From NCBI GenBank assembly GCA_900547225.1, contig URFW01000003.1, forward strand, positions 62,001-126,000: a stretch of 64,000 nt of DNA, written 5' to 3'. Positions 49,785-59,158 of the stretch are shown piece by piece. Below the pieces are notes generated by a model. That model was given only the letters and a program-made list of their open reading frames with translations, was not told the DNA's origin and did not search any database. Origin of the DNA: an uncultured Mycoplasmatota bacterium (GTDB taxonomy: Bacteria; Bacillota_I; Bacilli_A; RF39; UBA660). The position numbers were made by a program, and so were the translations under genes. Position 1 is the stretch's first letter, and each line of letters begins with the position of its first letter.

Positions 49785-49813
49785 TTGTAAAATAATGTTT
49801 GAATTGTTATAAT
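49785..49813 (+). promoter_or_regulatory. Promoter of the 371-residue surface protein
   Basis: TTGTAA (49785-49790), 17-nt spacer, TATAAT (49808-49813). Confidence 0.65.
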
Positions 49814-49841
49814 GGAATTGTAAAGTAAAGGAGATTAACTT

Positions 49842-50957
49842 ATGGATGTAAAAGAGGTAAACGTAAAGGAAAAAAAGAGTAAGAAAGGAATAGTTATATT
49901 AGTATCAATTATAATTTTAATACTAGCATTACTAATTAGTGGATACTTCTATTTAAGTTCACCAAAAAGAATAATAACTGGTTATATAAATAGTCTTTAT
50001 AATTCATTTGAAAAAAATAGTGGTGTTAATTATGATTCTATAAGTATGAACTTAAAAGTCGTTCCAACTGTAAATAATGCTAATGATAAAAATTTAGAAA
50101 CAATAATTAATAAAATAGAATTTGCGTTATCTGGAGCGATAGATTATAAAAATAAGACGTTAAAATATAATCTAGGACTAGATTACGATAAGAGTAGTTT
50201 ATTAGATGTTGATATGCAGTATAAAAATGATTTATACGTTAAATTAAATAATTTATATGACAATCCAGTAAAAATAGAAGATAATGATTTTTCTGATGTA
50301 TTTAAAAAGTCAGATACGAAAGATCTAAAAGTGGTTGTAAAAGGATATATTGATGCTTTTAATTCATCATTAAAAGATAAATATATAACTACAAAAAATA
50401 AAGATGGTTATAGAGTTGTTACAATTGATTTAACGGGTGATAACTATAAGATGATTTCTAAAGATATATCTAATAAATTACTTAACAATAAAGAGTTTAT
50501 TAAGTCATATGCAAATATGAATGATGAAGAAGAATCTGAAGTAAAAGAAGATTTAAAAGATATAGATGATGGAGAATTTAATGGCATTAAAGTATCTTTA
50601 TATACTAAAGGATTAACATATGATACTAAAAAAATATCTTTAGAAAGTGAAGATACAAAGGTAGAAGTAAAGTTATTGGATGATAACAATTATAAAGTTA
50701 AGATAACTAATGGTGATTTATCAATTGGATTAGACCTTAAATATACTGTAAGCTATAATACGAAGGTAGAAATAGAAGAATATAAAAATGCAGTAGATAG
50801 TGCAAAGCTTAGTGAAGATATCTTAAGTATATTAACTAAATTTACTAGTCAAGATAGTTATAAAAAATTAAATAATGATATAAAAACTATGACTGGTACT
50901 AGCATAGATGAATTATTATCAAGTTATATAACTAGTAATGAAACATATGATGACTAA
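49842..50957 (+). CDS. Membrane-anchored extracellular protein, unknown
   Basis: 371 residues. A basic N-terminus (KEKKSKKG) and one membrane segment (about 17-38) anchor a long Lys/Asp/Asn-rich outside domain with repeated beta-type stretches (NLKVVPTV, YNLGLDYDKSSLLDVDMQYKNDLYVKLN in pieces, VEVKLLDDNNYKVKITNG). No Cys outside the anchor and no enzyme motif seen. Similar architecture occurs in Bacillota surface proteins of unknown role. Terminator follows. Confidence 0.6.
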   Translation: MDVKEVNVKEKKSKKGIVILVSIIILILALLISGYFYLSSPKRIITGYINSLYNSFEKNSGVNYDSISMNLKVVPTVNNANDKNLETIINKIEFALSGAIDYKNKTLKYNLGLDYDKSSLLDVDMQYKNDLYVKLNNLYDNPVKIEDNDFSDVFKKSDTKDLKVVVKGYIDAFNSSLKDKYITTKNKDGYRVVTIDLTGDNYKMISKDISNKLLNNKEFIKSYANMNDEEESEVKEDLKDIDDGEFNGIKVSLYTKGLTYDTKKISLESEDTKVEVKLLDDNNYKVKITNGDLSIGLDLKYTVSYNTKVEIEEYKNAVDSAKLSEDILSILTKFTSQDSYKKLNNDIKTMTGTSIDELLSSYITSNETYDD

Positions 50958-50965
50958 TAATGTAA

Positions 50966-50993
50966 AGTTACGTATAAAAAACGTAGCTTTTTT
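50966..50993 (+). terminator. Intrinsic terminator
   Basis: AAGTTACGT/ACGTAGCTT stem (one G-U), short loop, T run. Confidence 0.75.
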
Positions 50994-51058
50994 CTTTATT
51001 TTGATTTTTTTCGCAAATGTAAAATGTTATAATATAATTAAGAAAGGTAGGCAAAAAT

Positions 51059-52117
51059 ATGAACGGAAAGAAAATATTTCAGTATGGCTGTGGAAAGATG
51101 AGCGTATACACCATGCGCTACGTAATGGAAAATGGTGGAGAAATTATAGGAGCTGTAGATGTAAATGAAAAAGTAATTGGTATGGATATTGGTGACATTA
51201 CCAAAACTGGAAAGACAGGAGTTTTAGTAAGTGATGCTAAAGATGCAGAAAAATTACTAAACGAACTAAAACCAGATTGTGTTATTGTAACAACGATGAG
51301 CTTGTTAAGCGACTTAGAAGATGCACTTTTAACTTGTGCTAAATGCGGATGCAATGCAGTTACTACTTGTGAAGAAGCGTTTTATCCAGAAAACTCTAAT
51401 CCAACTTTAACTAAAAAAATAGATAAACTTGCTAAAGAAAATAATTGTACTATAACAGGTAGTGGATACCAAGATGCTTTTTGGGGTAATTTAATTACTT
51501 GTATTATGGGAGCAAGTCATAACGTAACAAAAATAAAAGGTAGTTCTTCATACAACGTAGAAGACTACGGAATAGCACTTGCTAAAGCACATGGTGCAGG
51601 TTTAACAAAAGAAGAATTTGAAAAAGAAATTGCATCTAGTGATAACATTTCAGATGAAGAAAGAAATAAAATAATAGAAAGTGGCAATTATGCTCCGTCA
51701 TATATGTGGAACGTAAACGGTTGGCTTTGTGATAAGTTAGGGCTAACAGTTACGAGTCAAAGACAAAAATGCGTTCCAACGTTTAATAGTTATGACATAG
51801 AATCAGAAACTCTTGGCATAACCGTAAAGGAAGGCATGGCAACTGGTATGAGTGCTATTGTTACAACTGAAACTAAAGAAGGCATAACACTTGAAACAGA
51901 GTGCATAGGTAAAGTTTATAATAAAGATGAATTTGATAAAAACGAATGGACTATTTATGGCGATTGTGATACTACACTAGTTATAAATAAACCGAATACG
52001 GTAGAACTTACGTGTGCTAGCATAGTAAATAGAATTCCTGATGTAATAAATTCACCAGCAGGTTTTGTTCCAACTTCACGTATGGGAGAATTAAAATATA
52101 TAAAGAAGGAATCTTAG
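51059..52117 (+). CDS. 2,4-diaminopentanoate dehydrogenase-like oxidoreductase
   Basis: 352 residues. The N-terminal Rossmann fold FQYGCGKMSVYTMRYVMENGGEIIGAVDVN and DCVIVTTMS match the dihydrodipicolinate-reductase-like family that includes Ord (2,4-diaminopentanoate dehydrogenase of ornithine fermentation). TGSGYQDAFWGNL is the family's central motif and the C-terminus reads NSPAGFVPTSRMGEL. NAD(P)H-linked deamination or reduction of a diamino acid is expected. No other ornithine-degradation genes are in the window, so the substrate remains open. RBS AAGAAAGGTAGG. Confidence 0.8.
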   Translation: MNGKKIFQYGCGKMSVYTMRYVMENGGEIIGAVDVNEKVIGMDIGDITKTGKTGVLVSDAKDAEKLLNELKPDCVIVTTMSLLSDLEDALLTCAKCGCNAVTTCEEAFYPENSNPTLTKKIDKLAKENNCTITGSGYQDAFWGNLITCIMGASHNVTKIKGSSSYNVEDYGIALAKAHGAGLTKEEFEKEIASSDNISDEERNKIIESGNYAPSYMWNVNGWLCDKLGLTVTSQRQKCVPTFNSYDIESETLGITVKEGMATGMSAIVTTETKEGITLETECIGKVYNKDEFDKNEWTIYGDCDTTLVINKPNTVELTCASIVNRIPDVINSPAGFVPTSRMGELKYIKKES

Positions 52118-52133
52118 GATTTCTTTTTTTTAA
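52106..52133 (+). terminator. Terminator after the Ord-like gene
   Basis: GGAATC/GATTTC stem (one G-U), TTAG loop, eight T; overlaps the stop. Confidence 0.7.
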
Positions 52134-52169
52134 AATATATAGTATTATTTTATTAGGAGGGTATGTTTT

Positions 52170-52823
52170 ATGTTAATTGGAATTATTTTAATTTTATTAG
52201 GAGTGTATTTTATAGTAAAGATGTTATGCCCAGGTTTTGATATTGATATAAACTGGAATATTATATGGCCTATTATTTTAATGGTTTTAGGAATAGAAGG
52301 AATAATAAGAACAAAAAAACTAGATTTGTTTAACGCTATTTTAACCTTAATTGGTGTTATATATTTGTTATCAGGACTTAAAATTATTGGAAATATAAAC
52401 GGAAGATTTATTTTTGCTATTATATTAATTGGAGCGGGTATATCATTTATTTTATCATCACTAGGTAAAAATAAGGTTAAAAAAATAAGTAAAGATAAAA
52501 TGATTAATTATAATGGTATATTTGGTGGTGTAAAAGAAGTTGTTAAAACTAAAGACTTTAAAGGCGCTAATTGTTATTCTATATTTGGTGGTATAAAACT
52601 AGATTTAAAAAACACTTCATTAAAAGATGATACAGTAATAAATTGTTATGCAGTTTTTGGAGGAATAGATTTAACTGTACCAGATGATGTTAATATTATT
52701 ATTCATTCTTCGTCTTTATTTGGTGGTGTAAATAATAAAACATCAAATAAAAATAGTGACAATAAAAAAACAATATACATAAACGTAACAGCCATATTCG
52801 GTGGTGTAGACGTAAAAGAGTAG
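52170..52823 (+). CDS. LiaF-like membrane protein with FGG repeats
   Basis: 217 residues. Three to four membrane segments (about 1-18, 28-45, 53-70, 77-95), then a soluble beta-solenoid-like tail with the unit I/V/L-F-G-G repeated five times (YNGIFGGVKE, YSIFGGIKL, YAVFGGIDL, SSLFGGVNN, TAIFGGVDV), as in the LiaF C-terminal domain. LiaF restrains the LiaRS cell-envelope stress system in Bacillus; no liaRS is next to it here. RBS TAGGAGGG. Confidence 0.8.
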   Translation: MLIGIILILLGVYFIVKMLCPGFDIDINWNIIWPIILMVLGIEGIIRTKKLDLFNAILTLIGVIYLLSGLKIIGNINGRFIFAIILIGAGISFILSSLGKNKVKKISKDKMINYNGIFGGVKEVVKTKDFKGANCYSIFGGIKLDLKNTSLKDDTVINCYAVFGGIDLTVPDDVNIIIHSSSLFGGVNNKTSNKNSDNKKTIYINVTAIFGGVDVKE

Positions 52824-52846
52824 CTTATTTTTAAGCTATTTTTTTG
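52820..52846 (+). terminator. Intrinsic terminator
   Basis: AGTAGCTTA/TAAGCTAT stem with T run, overlapping the stop codon. Confidence 0.65.
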
Positions 52847-52903
52847 TTTTATATGCATAGCCATGTTTATATTTGCTTTCATATTATACAGTGGTGATTA
52901 TAT

Positions 52904-53428
52904 ATGTTTTCTTTTATTAAAGACCAGATAAAGACAATAAAAATAAAAGATCCTGCTATTAAAAGTACGTTAGAAGTATTTTTATATCCGTCATTTAAAG
53001 CACAATTTTATCATAAGATATCAAACTTCTTTTACAGACATAAACTATACTTTTTAGCTAGATTAATATCAGAGTTTGCAAAAAGAAGAACGGGTATAGA
53101 AATCCATCCTGGTGCAACCATTAATAAGGGCTTATTTATTGATCATGGCTTTGGTGTTGTAATAGGTGAAACAGCTATTATTCATGATGATGTAACAATA
53201 TTTCATGGTGTAACTTTAGGAGGAACTGGAAAAGAAAAAACTAAAAAAAGACACCCAACTATTTTATCTGGCGTTTTAATAGGAAGTGGAGCTAAGGTGC
53301 TTGGTAATATTACAATTGGTAAAAATGCTAAGATAGGAGCAAACGCGGTTGTTCTAAAAGATGTCGCTAATTGTACAACGGTTGTAGGAATTCCAGGATG
53401 CGTAGTTGAAAAAAATGTAAATAAATGA
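52904..53428 (+). CDS. cysE: Serine O-acetyltransferase
   Basis: 174 residues. A short helical N-terminus (SFKAQFYHKISNFFYRH) is followed by the left-handed beta helix of hexapeptide repeats: GIEIHPGATINKGLFIDHGFGVVIGETAIIHDDV (seen in pieces), HGVTLGGTGKEKTKKRHPTI and IGSGAKVLGNITIGKNAKIGANAVV. The His and the G-T-G-K loop bind acetyl-CoA and serine. First step of cysteine synthesis. No cysK is adjacent. It ends in TGA, rare in this window. Confidence 0.93.
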   Translation: MFSFIKDQIKTIKIKDPAIKSTLEVFLYPSFKAQFYHKISNFFYRHKLYFLARLISEFAKRRTGIEIHPGATINKGLFIDHGFGVVIGETAIIHDDVTIFHGVTLGGTGKEKTKKRHPTILSGVLIGSGAKVLGNITIGKNAKIGANAVVLKDVANCTTVVGIPGCVVEKNVNK

Positions 53429-53452
53429 TTTATTTTGTAATATAATGCTTGC

Positions 53453-53480
53453 ATTTCTTTTTAGATTAGATATAATTAAA
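53453..53480 (+). promoter_or_regulatory. Promoter of helD and its leader
   Basis: TTGCAT, 16-nt spacer, TATAAT (ending near 53475). The leader behind it holds a weak terminator-like hairpin before the RBS. Confidence 0.5.
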
Positions 53481-53567
53481 GTGACGTTTTTGCAAGAAAG
53501 TTATATATTTTATACCTACTGGATAGAAATATCTGGCTTTTTTGCTGTGGAAAGGAAGTGATAACAT

Positions 53568-55598
53568 ATGGCTTTATCAAAAGATGAGTTAAAGCTAGAA
53601 GAAAACTACCTTGAAAATACATCGAAGGAAATATCTAATCAAATAGATGTTTTAGGAAAAGAAATTCACGTTAAAAAAGAAAAGTTAACTGAATTTAGAA
53701 AGGTTTTATGGGAAGATAAGGGAAGTATTGATGCATCTGAAATGCAAACTGGTCTTATGTCATCAGAATTTGAAGCAAGTTTTATGCTTATGAAGATGGA
53801 TTACTATAGAAAACTCTTAAAAATAGAGTATTCTCCTTACTTTGGAAGAGTTGATTTTACGGAAAAAGGGTGTGATTTAAGAAAAGTCTATATTGGACTT
53901 ACTAATGTAGAAAAAGACTTAGATTACATAGTTTATGACTGGCGTAGTCCAATTGCTTCACTATTTTATGATTATGGAATAGGAAAGGCAAAGTACGAAT
54001 CACCAGAAGGAGAAATTAATGGTGATATATCACTTAGAAGACAATACAAAATAGAAAATAATAAGTTAGTTAGGGTATTTGATAATGACCTAAACGTAGT
54101 GGATGAGTGCTTACAAGAAGTACTTTCAGAAAAATCATCTGATAAGATGAAAAACATAGTAAACACAATTCAAGAAGAACAAAATGAGATAATAAGAAAT
54201 ACCAAAAATAAACATTTAATAGTGCAGGGGATAGCAGGTTCAGGAAAAACGTCAGTTGCACTTCACAGAATAGCTTTTTTACTTTATAAAATAAAGAATT
54301 TAAGGTCATCTAACGTTTTAATATTTTCACCAAATAACGTATTTTCTGAATATATCTCTGATGTACTTCCAGAACTAGGTGAAGAAAATACTGGTGAAAC
54401 AACGTTTCATGATTTTGCAATTAAATACATAAAAGAATTTAAAAGTGTAGAGACATTTACCGACTTTATTGAAAAATATTATACTAAAAACGAACCTAAT
54501 GAAGAGTTTGTAAAATTTAAATTATCAAATAAAATGATTCCTATAATAGAAGGATACGTAAAAGAAATAGAAGATAAAATAATGATAACAAACGATATAG
54601 AAACTAAGTTTCATAAAATAGAAAAAGATTATTTAAATTATCTTTTAAAAGAAAGATATAATAAGATGCCACTTTTTTCTAGAATAGAATTAATGGCAGA
54701 ACACTTATGTGATAAGTTAGGATTAAGTGTTGGTAAAATGAAAAGAACTTTTATAAAAAACATAAAAGAAAATATTAACATAAAACCAGATTATAGAAAA
54801 TTATATACTGAACTTTATATAAGCAAATCATTTGTAAGTGTTTATAAAAGTGAAGAAAACATAAAACTTAACATTAAGAAAATAAATTATGATGATGCCT
54901 TATGTTTTATTTACTTAAAAGGATTACTTAATGGTTTTCCGTATAGTAATTTAATAAAACAGATAATAATAGATGAAGCTCAAGACTATAATGAAATGCA
55001 GTATGTAATATTAAGTAAAATATTTAAAAGAGCGTCATTTACGATATTAGGAGATGTTAATCAGACAATTAATCCTTATCAAAAGTATGAAACTTTAGAA
55101 GTTTTAACAAATATATTAAATGATAATAGTAAGTATGTAGAGCTTAATAAAACGTATCGTTCATCTAAAGAGATAATAGAGTATACAAATAAAATATTAG
55201 GTTTAAAACACATTAGTGCAATAAGACGAGAAAGTAATATCCCAGTTAAATTTAGAGATGATATAAAATATTTAATAAATGATATTAATAATTTAAAGGA
55301 TAAGTATAAGTCTCTTGCCATTATAACGAAGGATAAGGAAGAAGCTATAATGCTTTATGATTTTCTAAAACAACAAATAAATGAAATTAGCTTGATGGAG
55401 GATAAAGATAAGAAATTTAATAAAAACTTAGTTATAGTACCAAGTTATTTAGCAAAAGGATTAGAATTTGATTCAGTAATTTCATACACTTCTAAAGATA
55501 ATATGTATACTAAAAAAGAAAGATATTTATACTATGTTGTTGCAACTAGATGTCAACATGAACTTATTATTTATAACGCACCTAAAAGCCTTTTATAG
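53568..55598 (+). CDS. helD: HelD-like UvrD-family helicase
   Basis: 676 residues. A coiled N-terminal arm (about 5-60, EENYLENTSKEISNQID) is followed by a KVYIGLTN-DWRSPIASLFYDY region, typical of HelD. The two RecA halves have VQGIAGSGKTSVALHRIAFLLY (Walker A, about 222), IIDEAQDYNEMQY (II), GDVNQTI (III), LNKTYRSSKEI (IV) and YYVVATRCQHELIIY (VI). HelD removes stalled RNA polymerase from DNA. RBS GGAAAGGAAGTG. A 90-nt leader with a small hairpin (CTGGAT/ATCTGG, 53519-53536, then T run) precedes it. Confidence 0.9.
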   Translation: MALSKDELKLEENYLENTSKEISNQIDVLGKEIHVKKEKLTEFRKVLWEDKGSIDASEMQTGLMSSEFEASFMLMKMDYYRKLLKIEYSPYFGRVDFTEKGCDLRKVYIGLTNVEKDLDYIVYDWRSPIASLFYDYGIGKAKYESPEGEINGDISLRRQYKIENNKLVRVFDNDLNVVDECLQEVLSEKSSDKMKNIVNTIQEEQNEIIRNTKNKHLIVQGIAGSGKTSVALHRIAFLLYKIKNLRSSNVLIFSPNNVFSEYISDVLPELGEENTGETTFHDFAIKYIKEFKSVETFTDFIEKYYTKNEPNEEFVKFKLSNKMIPIIEGYVKEIEDKIMITNDIETKFHKIEKDYLNYLLKERYNKMPLFSRIELMAEHLCDKLGLSVGKMKRTFIKNIKENINIKPDYRKLYTELYISKSFVSVYKSEENIKLNIKKINYDDALCFIYLKGLLNGFPYSNLIKQIIIDEAQDYNEMQYVILSKIFKRASFTILGDVNQTINPYQKYETLEVLTNILNDNSKYVELNKTYRSSKEIIEYTNKILGLKHISAIRRESNIPVKFRDDIKYLINDINNLKDKYKSLAIITKDKEEAIMLYDFLKQQINEISLMEDKDKKFNKNLVIVPSYLAKGLEFDSVISYTSKDNMYTKKERYLYYVVATRCQHELIIYNAPKSLL

Positions 55599-55606
55599 GC
55601 TTTTTG
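55584..55606 (+). terminator. Terminator after helD
   Basis: AAAAGCC/GGCTTTT stem with T run, overlapping the stop. Confidence 0.75.
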
Positions 55607-55670
55607 TTATGTTAATCTTGAAAATAATAAGAAAAATGTATTATAATTAGTTATATAAGGAGGGTTTACT

Positions 55671-56978
55671 ATGAAAAGAGAAATAAACATTTTACCAGCG
55701 GATACTTTTGTAGTAGTAAACCGTACTATACTAAATGAAAGTGATAGAAAAATAATAAGCATGCTATACCAACCAATAATAGGTTGTATTGCAACTGATT
55801 TATATTACACTTTATGGACTGATTTAGATAAAACAGAACTATTAAGTGGTGAATATACTCATCATCATTTAATGACTTCACTTAGAGTAAAAATGGATTC
55901 AATAGTAACAGCTAGAAAAAAACTAGAGGGTGTTGGACTTTTAAAAACCTTTGTTAAAAAAGGTGATGTTAATAATTATGTATATGAAATGTTTTCTCCA
56001 ATTTCAGCATCTGAATTTTTTAATCATCCAATACTAAACATAGTTTTATATAATAACGTAGGTAAAAAAGAATATGAAAACTTACTTAAATATTTTAAGG
56101 TTCCAAGAATTAATTTGTCTTCTTATGAAGAACTTACAAGTACCTTTGATTCTGTATTTGAAAGTGTACCGGCATCTTCTTATGATAACTTAAATGAAGA
56201 TTTACGTGTTAATAAAGTTGGAGAGATAAGAATAGATAAGGCATTTGATTTTGATCTTTTAATGTCGATAGTACCAAGTGGTGTTATAACTAATAGAACG
56301 TTTAGTAGGGAAGTTAGGGAACTTATTAATGAACTTTCTTTTGTTTATAATTTAGATGCTAATGATATGAAGTCTCCTATTTTAAATTCCATTAAAGAAA
56401 ACGGACTTATAGATAAAGTTTTATTAAGAAAGAACGTAAGGAATTATTATAAATATGAAAATGATAATAAACTTCCTTCATTAATATATAAAAGTCAACC
56501 TGAATATTTAAAGAACCCGGTAGGAGCAGATGATAGACGTGCTAAAATGATTTATGTTTTTGAAAACACTACACCTTATAATTTTCTTAAGGGAAGAAGT
56601 AATGGCGCTAAACCATCTTCTAGAGATTTATCTCTTTTAGAAACACTTTTAAGTGACTTTAAACTTAATCCTGGTGTCGTAAACGTTTTAATTGACTACG
56701 TATTAAAAATAAACAATAAAAAATTAACCAGAGGCTTTTTAGAAGCAATAGCGTCCCAATGGAAAAGACTTAACATAGAAACCGTTGAAGAAGCGATGAA
56801 GGAAGCTGAAAAAGAATACAAAAAATCTAAAAAGATAAATACTCAGTCTAATTTTAATGCAAGAAAAAACGTAAAAGAAGAAGTACTACCTGACTGGTTT
56901 AATCAAAGTATAAAAAAAGAAGAAATAAGTGCCGATGATGAAAAATCATTAAAGGATATGCTTAAAGAATTTTCATAG
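55671..56978 (+). CDS. dnaB: Replication initiation / membrane attachment protein DnaB (Bacilli type)
   Basis: 435 residues. The DnaB/DnaD-type winged helix at the N-terminus (about 20-110: LYQPIIGCIATDLYYTLW, then TARKKLEGVGLLKT) is followed by a DnaD-like C-terminal domain with LLETLLSDFKLNPGVVNVLIDYVLKINNKKL (about 322-352) and the following SQWKR. The acidic tail ends DMLKEFS. Works with DnaD and DnaI to load the replicative helicase at oriC. The next gene, dnaI, starts 14 nt later, the classic order. RBS AAGGAGGG. Confidence 0.93.
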   Translation: MKREINILPADTFVVVNRTILNESDRKIISMLYQPIIGCIATDLYYTLWTDLDKTELLSGEYTHHHLMTSLRVKMDSIVTARKKLEGVGLLKTFVKKGDVNNYVYEMFSPISASEFFNHPILNIVLYNNVGKKEYENLLKYFKVPRINLSSYEELTSTFDSVFESVPASSYDNLNEDLRVNKVGEIRIDKAFDFDLLMSIVPSGVITNRTFSREVRELINELSFVYNLDANDMKSPILNSIKENGLIDKVLLRKNVRNYYKYENDNKLPSLIYKSQPEYLKNPVGADDRRAKMIYVFENTTPYNFLKGRSNGAKPSSRDLSLLETLLSDFKLNPGVVNVLIDYVLKINNKKLTRGFLEAIASQWKRLNIETVEEAMKEAEKEYKKSKKINTQSNFNARKNVKEEVLPDWFNQSIKKEEISADDEKSLKDMLKEFS

Positions 56979-56992
56979 AAGGGGGATTTGTT

Positions 56993-57919
56993 ATGGAAAA
57001 TATTAATAACACTATTAAAGGTGTTAAGGATTTAAAATATAAGTTAAAAGTAGCTTATGAAGAAGCAAAAAAAGATCCTTACTTTAAAGAACTTACTGAT
57101 AGTATTAATTTAAGTGATGATGAACTTATGAAACATACAAGTTTGTTTGAAGATTCTAAAGAAGAATATAAAAATTGTAAATCTTGTAAAAATTTAGCAG
57201 CATGTAAAAATAAAATGACTGGTTTTTGCTTTTTGCCAGTATTAAAAGAGGGAAAGTTAAATTTTTCTTATGTAGCTTGTAAATATAAAGAAAAGTATTT
57301 AAGTGATTGTAAGTATCAAAAAAACGTTACTAGTATGGACGTTCCAAGAGAAATAAGAGAAGCTAAAATAAAAGATATTTACACTGATGATAAGCAAAGA
57401 GAAAAAGTAATAAAATGGATTTTAAATTACATAAAAGAATACAAAAAAGGAAACTTTGGTAAAGGTTTATATTTACATGGTAATTTTGGATGTGGTAAAA
57501 CTTATCTTCTAGCAGCAATGTTTAATGAACTTGCAAAAGAAAACGTTAGAAGTGTAATAACGTATTGGCCTGAATACTTAAGAAGTTTAAAATCTAGTTA
57601 TTCATCATCATCATCTTACGAATTTAAAGATAAATATAATGAAGTGAAATATGCTAAATTACTTTTAATTGATGATTTAGGAGCAGAAGGGGTTACTTCA
57701 TGGTCAAGGGATGAAATATTAGGTACAATACTTCAGTATAGAATGCAAGAACATCTTCCAACTTTTATTACGTCTAACTTGAACTTAAAAGAGTTAGAAG
57801 AACATTTAAGTGTCTCAACAACTAATAAGTCAGAAAGAGTAAAGGCTGTAAGAATTATAGAAAGAATAAAACAATTAACTATAGATGCTGAAATGATAGG
57901 GCAAAATAATAGAAAATAG
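56993..57919 (+). CDS. dnaI: Primosomal protein DnaI (helicase loader)
   Basis: 308 residues. The N-terminal domain (about 1-130) has a Cys cluster CKSCKNLAACKN and CFLP that is the zinc-binding site of DnaI-type loaders. The AAA+ domain has LHGNFGCGKTYLLAA (Walker A, about 163), LLIDDLGAEG (Walker B) and the FITSNLNLKEL sensor. A loader that opens the hexameric replicative helicase onto single-stranded DNA with DnaB and DnaD. RBS AAGGGGG. Confidence 0.95.
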   Translation: MENINNTIKGVKDLKYKLKVAYEEAKKDPYFKELTDSINLSDDELMKHTSLFEDSKEEYKNCKSCKNLAACKNKMTGFCFLPVLKEGKLNFSYVACKYKEKYLSDCKYQKNVTSMDVPREIREAKIKDIYTDDKQREKVIKWILNYIKEYKKGNFGKGLYLHGNFGCGKTYLLAAMFNELAKENVRSVITYWPEYLRSLKSSYSSSSSYEFKDKYNEVKYAKLLLIDDLGAEGVTSWSRDEILGTILQYRMQEHLPTFITSNLNLKELEEHLSVSTTNKSERVKAVRIIERIKQLTIDAEMIGQNNRK

Positions 57920-57953
57920 AGGCTCAGCTTTGAGAACCTCTATTTTTCTTTGT
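57912..57953. terminator. Bidirectional terminator between dnaI and the DUF2207-like gene
   Basis: AAATAGAGG/CCTCTATTT stem flanked by A and T runs. It includes the stop of dnaI and lies over the end of the minus gene. Confidence 0.75.
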
Positions 57954-58848
57954 TATCTAGGATATTCATTTTAATATCAGGTAAACTATTATAATCTAAG
58001 TTAATGTTTAGTGCTTGTGCAAATAAAAGATGCCTTTCCCATAATGGATAATCATTGTTTTTTAACTCATTCATTCTTGTGAAATCTTTTAGAAATTTTT
58101 TGTAAGATTTTATTATGTATTTATATGCCCAACCCTTATCCGAAAACTTTAGGTTTAATGTTTTTGTTATTCTATCTATTTGTGATAAAAATATGCTTGG
58201 AAAGTTAAGCAATATAAATCCTGTTACCACAGAAATATTCAAATCCCAATTCTTATATAATGAACCTAAAAAGAATGAAACTGAAAAAGCCAAAAATACT
58301 AAACAGCTAAGAAAAAAGTAAAATTTAAAGAAACTTAAATCTTTTTCGTTATACGCCAAACATTTATTTAATACGTCTCTTTTAACCATGTTAGTATAAT
58401 TAATATAATTAAAATTATCTTTATTTTCACTAGTTATATAATCACATATATATTTTTCAGCGTATGAAACCATGAATTTTTTATCTGATTTCGTTATTAT
58501 TGTTTTGTTATTTTCGGTTTTGATTTCTAATACACCCTTAAGATATAACTGCATTATTATTAGTTTAATGTTTTTATGGCTCCAAAAACTTGTATGATTT
58601 AAAAACATAATATCATTAACGTCTATGTAATTTGGAATTTCTCTTATGTATTTAAAATTAAAATTTAATTTTTGAAATGCTCTTTTTTCTCTTATTTTAT
58701 TTCTTATAATAACTATTAAAATTGTTATAGAAAGAACTGAAAAACCTATAAGGAAGGATATTAATCCTCCAAAAATTAAATATAACATATAGTATCCTAT
58801 AAAAAAGGTCCATAAAACATAAGGATTATTATTGTTGTTAGAATTCAT
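57940..58848 (-). CDS. DUF2207-like membrane protein, C-terminal type
   Basis: 302 residues from ATG 58848 (ACGGTGATA upstream on the minus strand); an open frame reaches up to 59079 but crosses the divergent T-box, so I do not use it. After an Asn-rich start there are membrane segments at about 20-45 and, after a soluble part with a winged-helix-like stretch (about 75-140, LIIMQLYLKGVLEIKTENNKTIITKSD in pieces), at about 183-203 and 210-228. The end (KSYKKFLKDF..., DYPLWERHLLFAQALNI) matches DUF2207 C-termini. No N-terminal DUF2207 beta domain is present. Function unknown. Confidence 0.6.
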   Translation of the reverse strand: MNSNNNNNPYVLWTFFIGYYMLYLIFGGLISFLIGFSVLSITILIVIIRNKIREKRAFQKLNFNFKYIREIPNYIDVNDIMFLNHTSFWSHKNIKLIIMQLYLKGVLEIKTENNKTIITKSDKKFMVSYAEKYICDYITSENKDNFNYINYTNMVKRDVLNKCLAYNEKDLSFFKFYFFLSCLVFLAFSVSFFLGSLYKNWDLNISVVTGFILLNFPSIFLSQIDRITKTLNLKFSDKGWAYKYIIKSYKKFLKDFTRMNELKNNDYPLWERHLLFAQALNINLDYNSLPDIKMNILDNKEK

Positions 58849-58902
58849 ATTATCACCGTAAAGATTATACATAAAATATAAATAAAAAACAATAAGTATT
58901 AA

Positions 58903-58931
58903 TTGACTTATATTACATTTTGTAGTATTAT
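58903..58931 (+). promoter_or_regulatory. Promoter of the thrS T-box transcript
   Basis: TTGACT (58903-58908), 17-nt spacer, TATTAT (58926-58931); start near 58938. Confidence 0.75.
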
Positions 58932-58937
58932 TTTGGT

Positions 58938-59147
58938 ATAAATACATTGATGAAGACAAGATTTTATAACGATGTTTTAAAGAGAGTCTATGATGGTGAA
59001 AAATAGACAAACTAATTATAAGATTACTACTTCTAAGTTGGACTCGAAAGAGAATCCCGTGCAATAAGCACGTTATCAAATTAAGTTAAATTAAGGATGG
59101 TACCGTGCATTTTGCACTCCTTTGGTACTGTCCTTTTTGTTTTAAAG
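58938..59147 (+). ncRNA. T-box leader, threonine specific (specifier ACU)
   Basis: T-box sequence AAGGATGGTACCGTG at 59093-59107, with terminator AAGGATGGTACCG / TGGTACTGTCCTTTTTGTTTT. Stem I opens with GATGAAGAC and closes with ACTACTTC; ACT one base before CTTC is the specifier, in the same place as CTA in the leuS leader. UGGU in the bulge fits a discriminator A. Uncharged tRNA-Thr should permit readthrough into the nucleotidyltransferase-like gene and thrS. Confidence 0.92.
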
Positions 59148-59158
59148 AAGGTGGTAAA

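Noticed and set aside
53500..53550. Riboswitch in the helD leader
   Set aside because: Only one weak hairpin with a T run is visible and no known aptamer motif; kept only as a remark under helD.
57940..59079. 379-residue version of the DUF2207-like protein
   Set aside because: The extra N-terminus is read from the complement of the Thr T-box leader; ATG 58848 has an RBS.
59105..59158. Start of the nucleotidyltransferase-like gene at ATG 59105
   Set aside because: It would begin inside the T-box terminator; ATG 59159 has AAGAAGGTGG.
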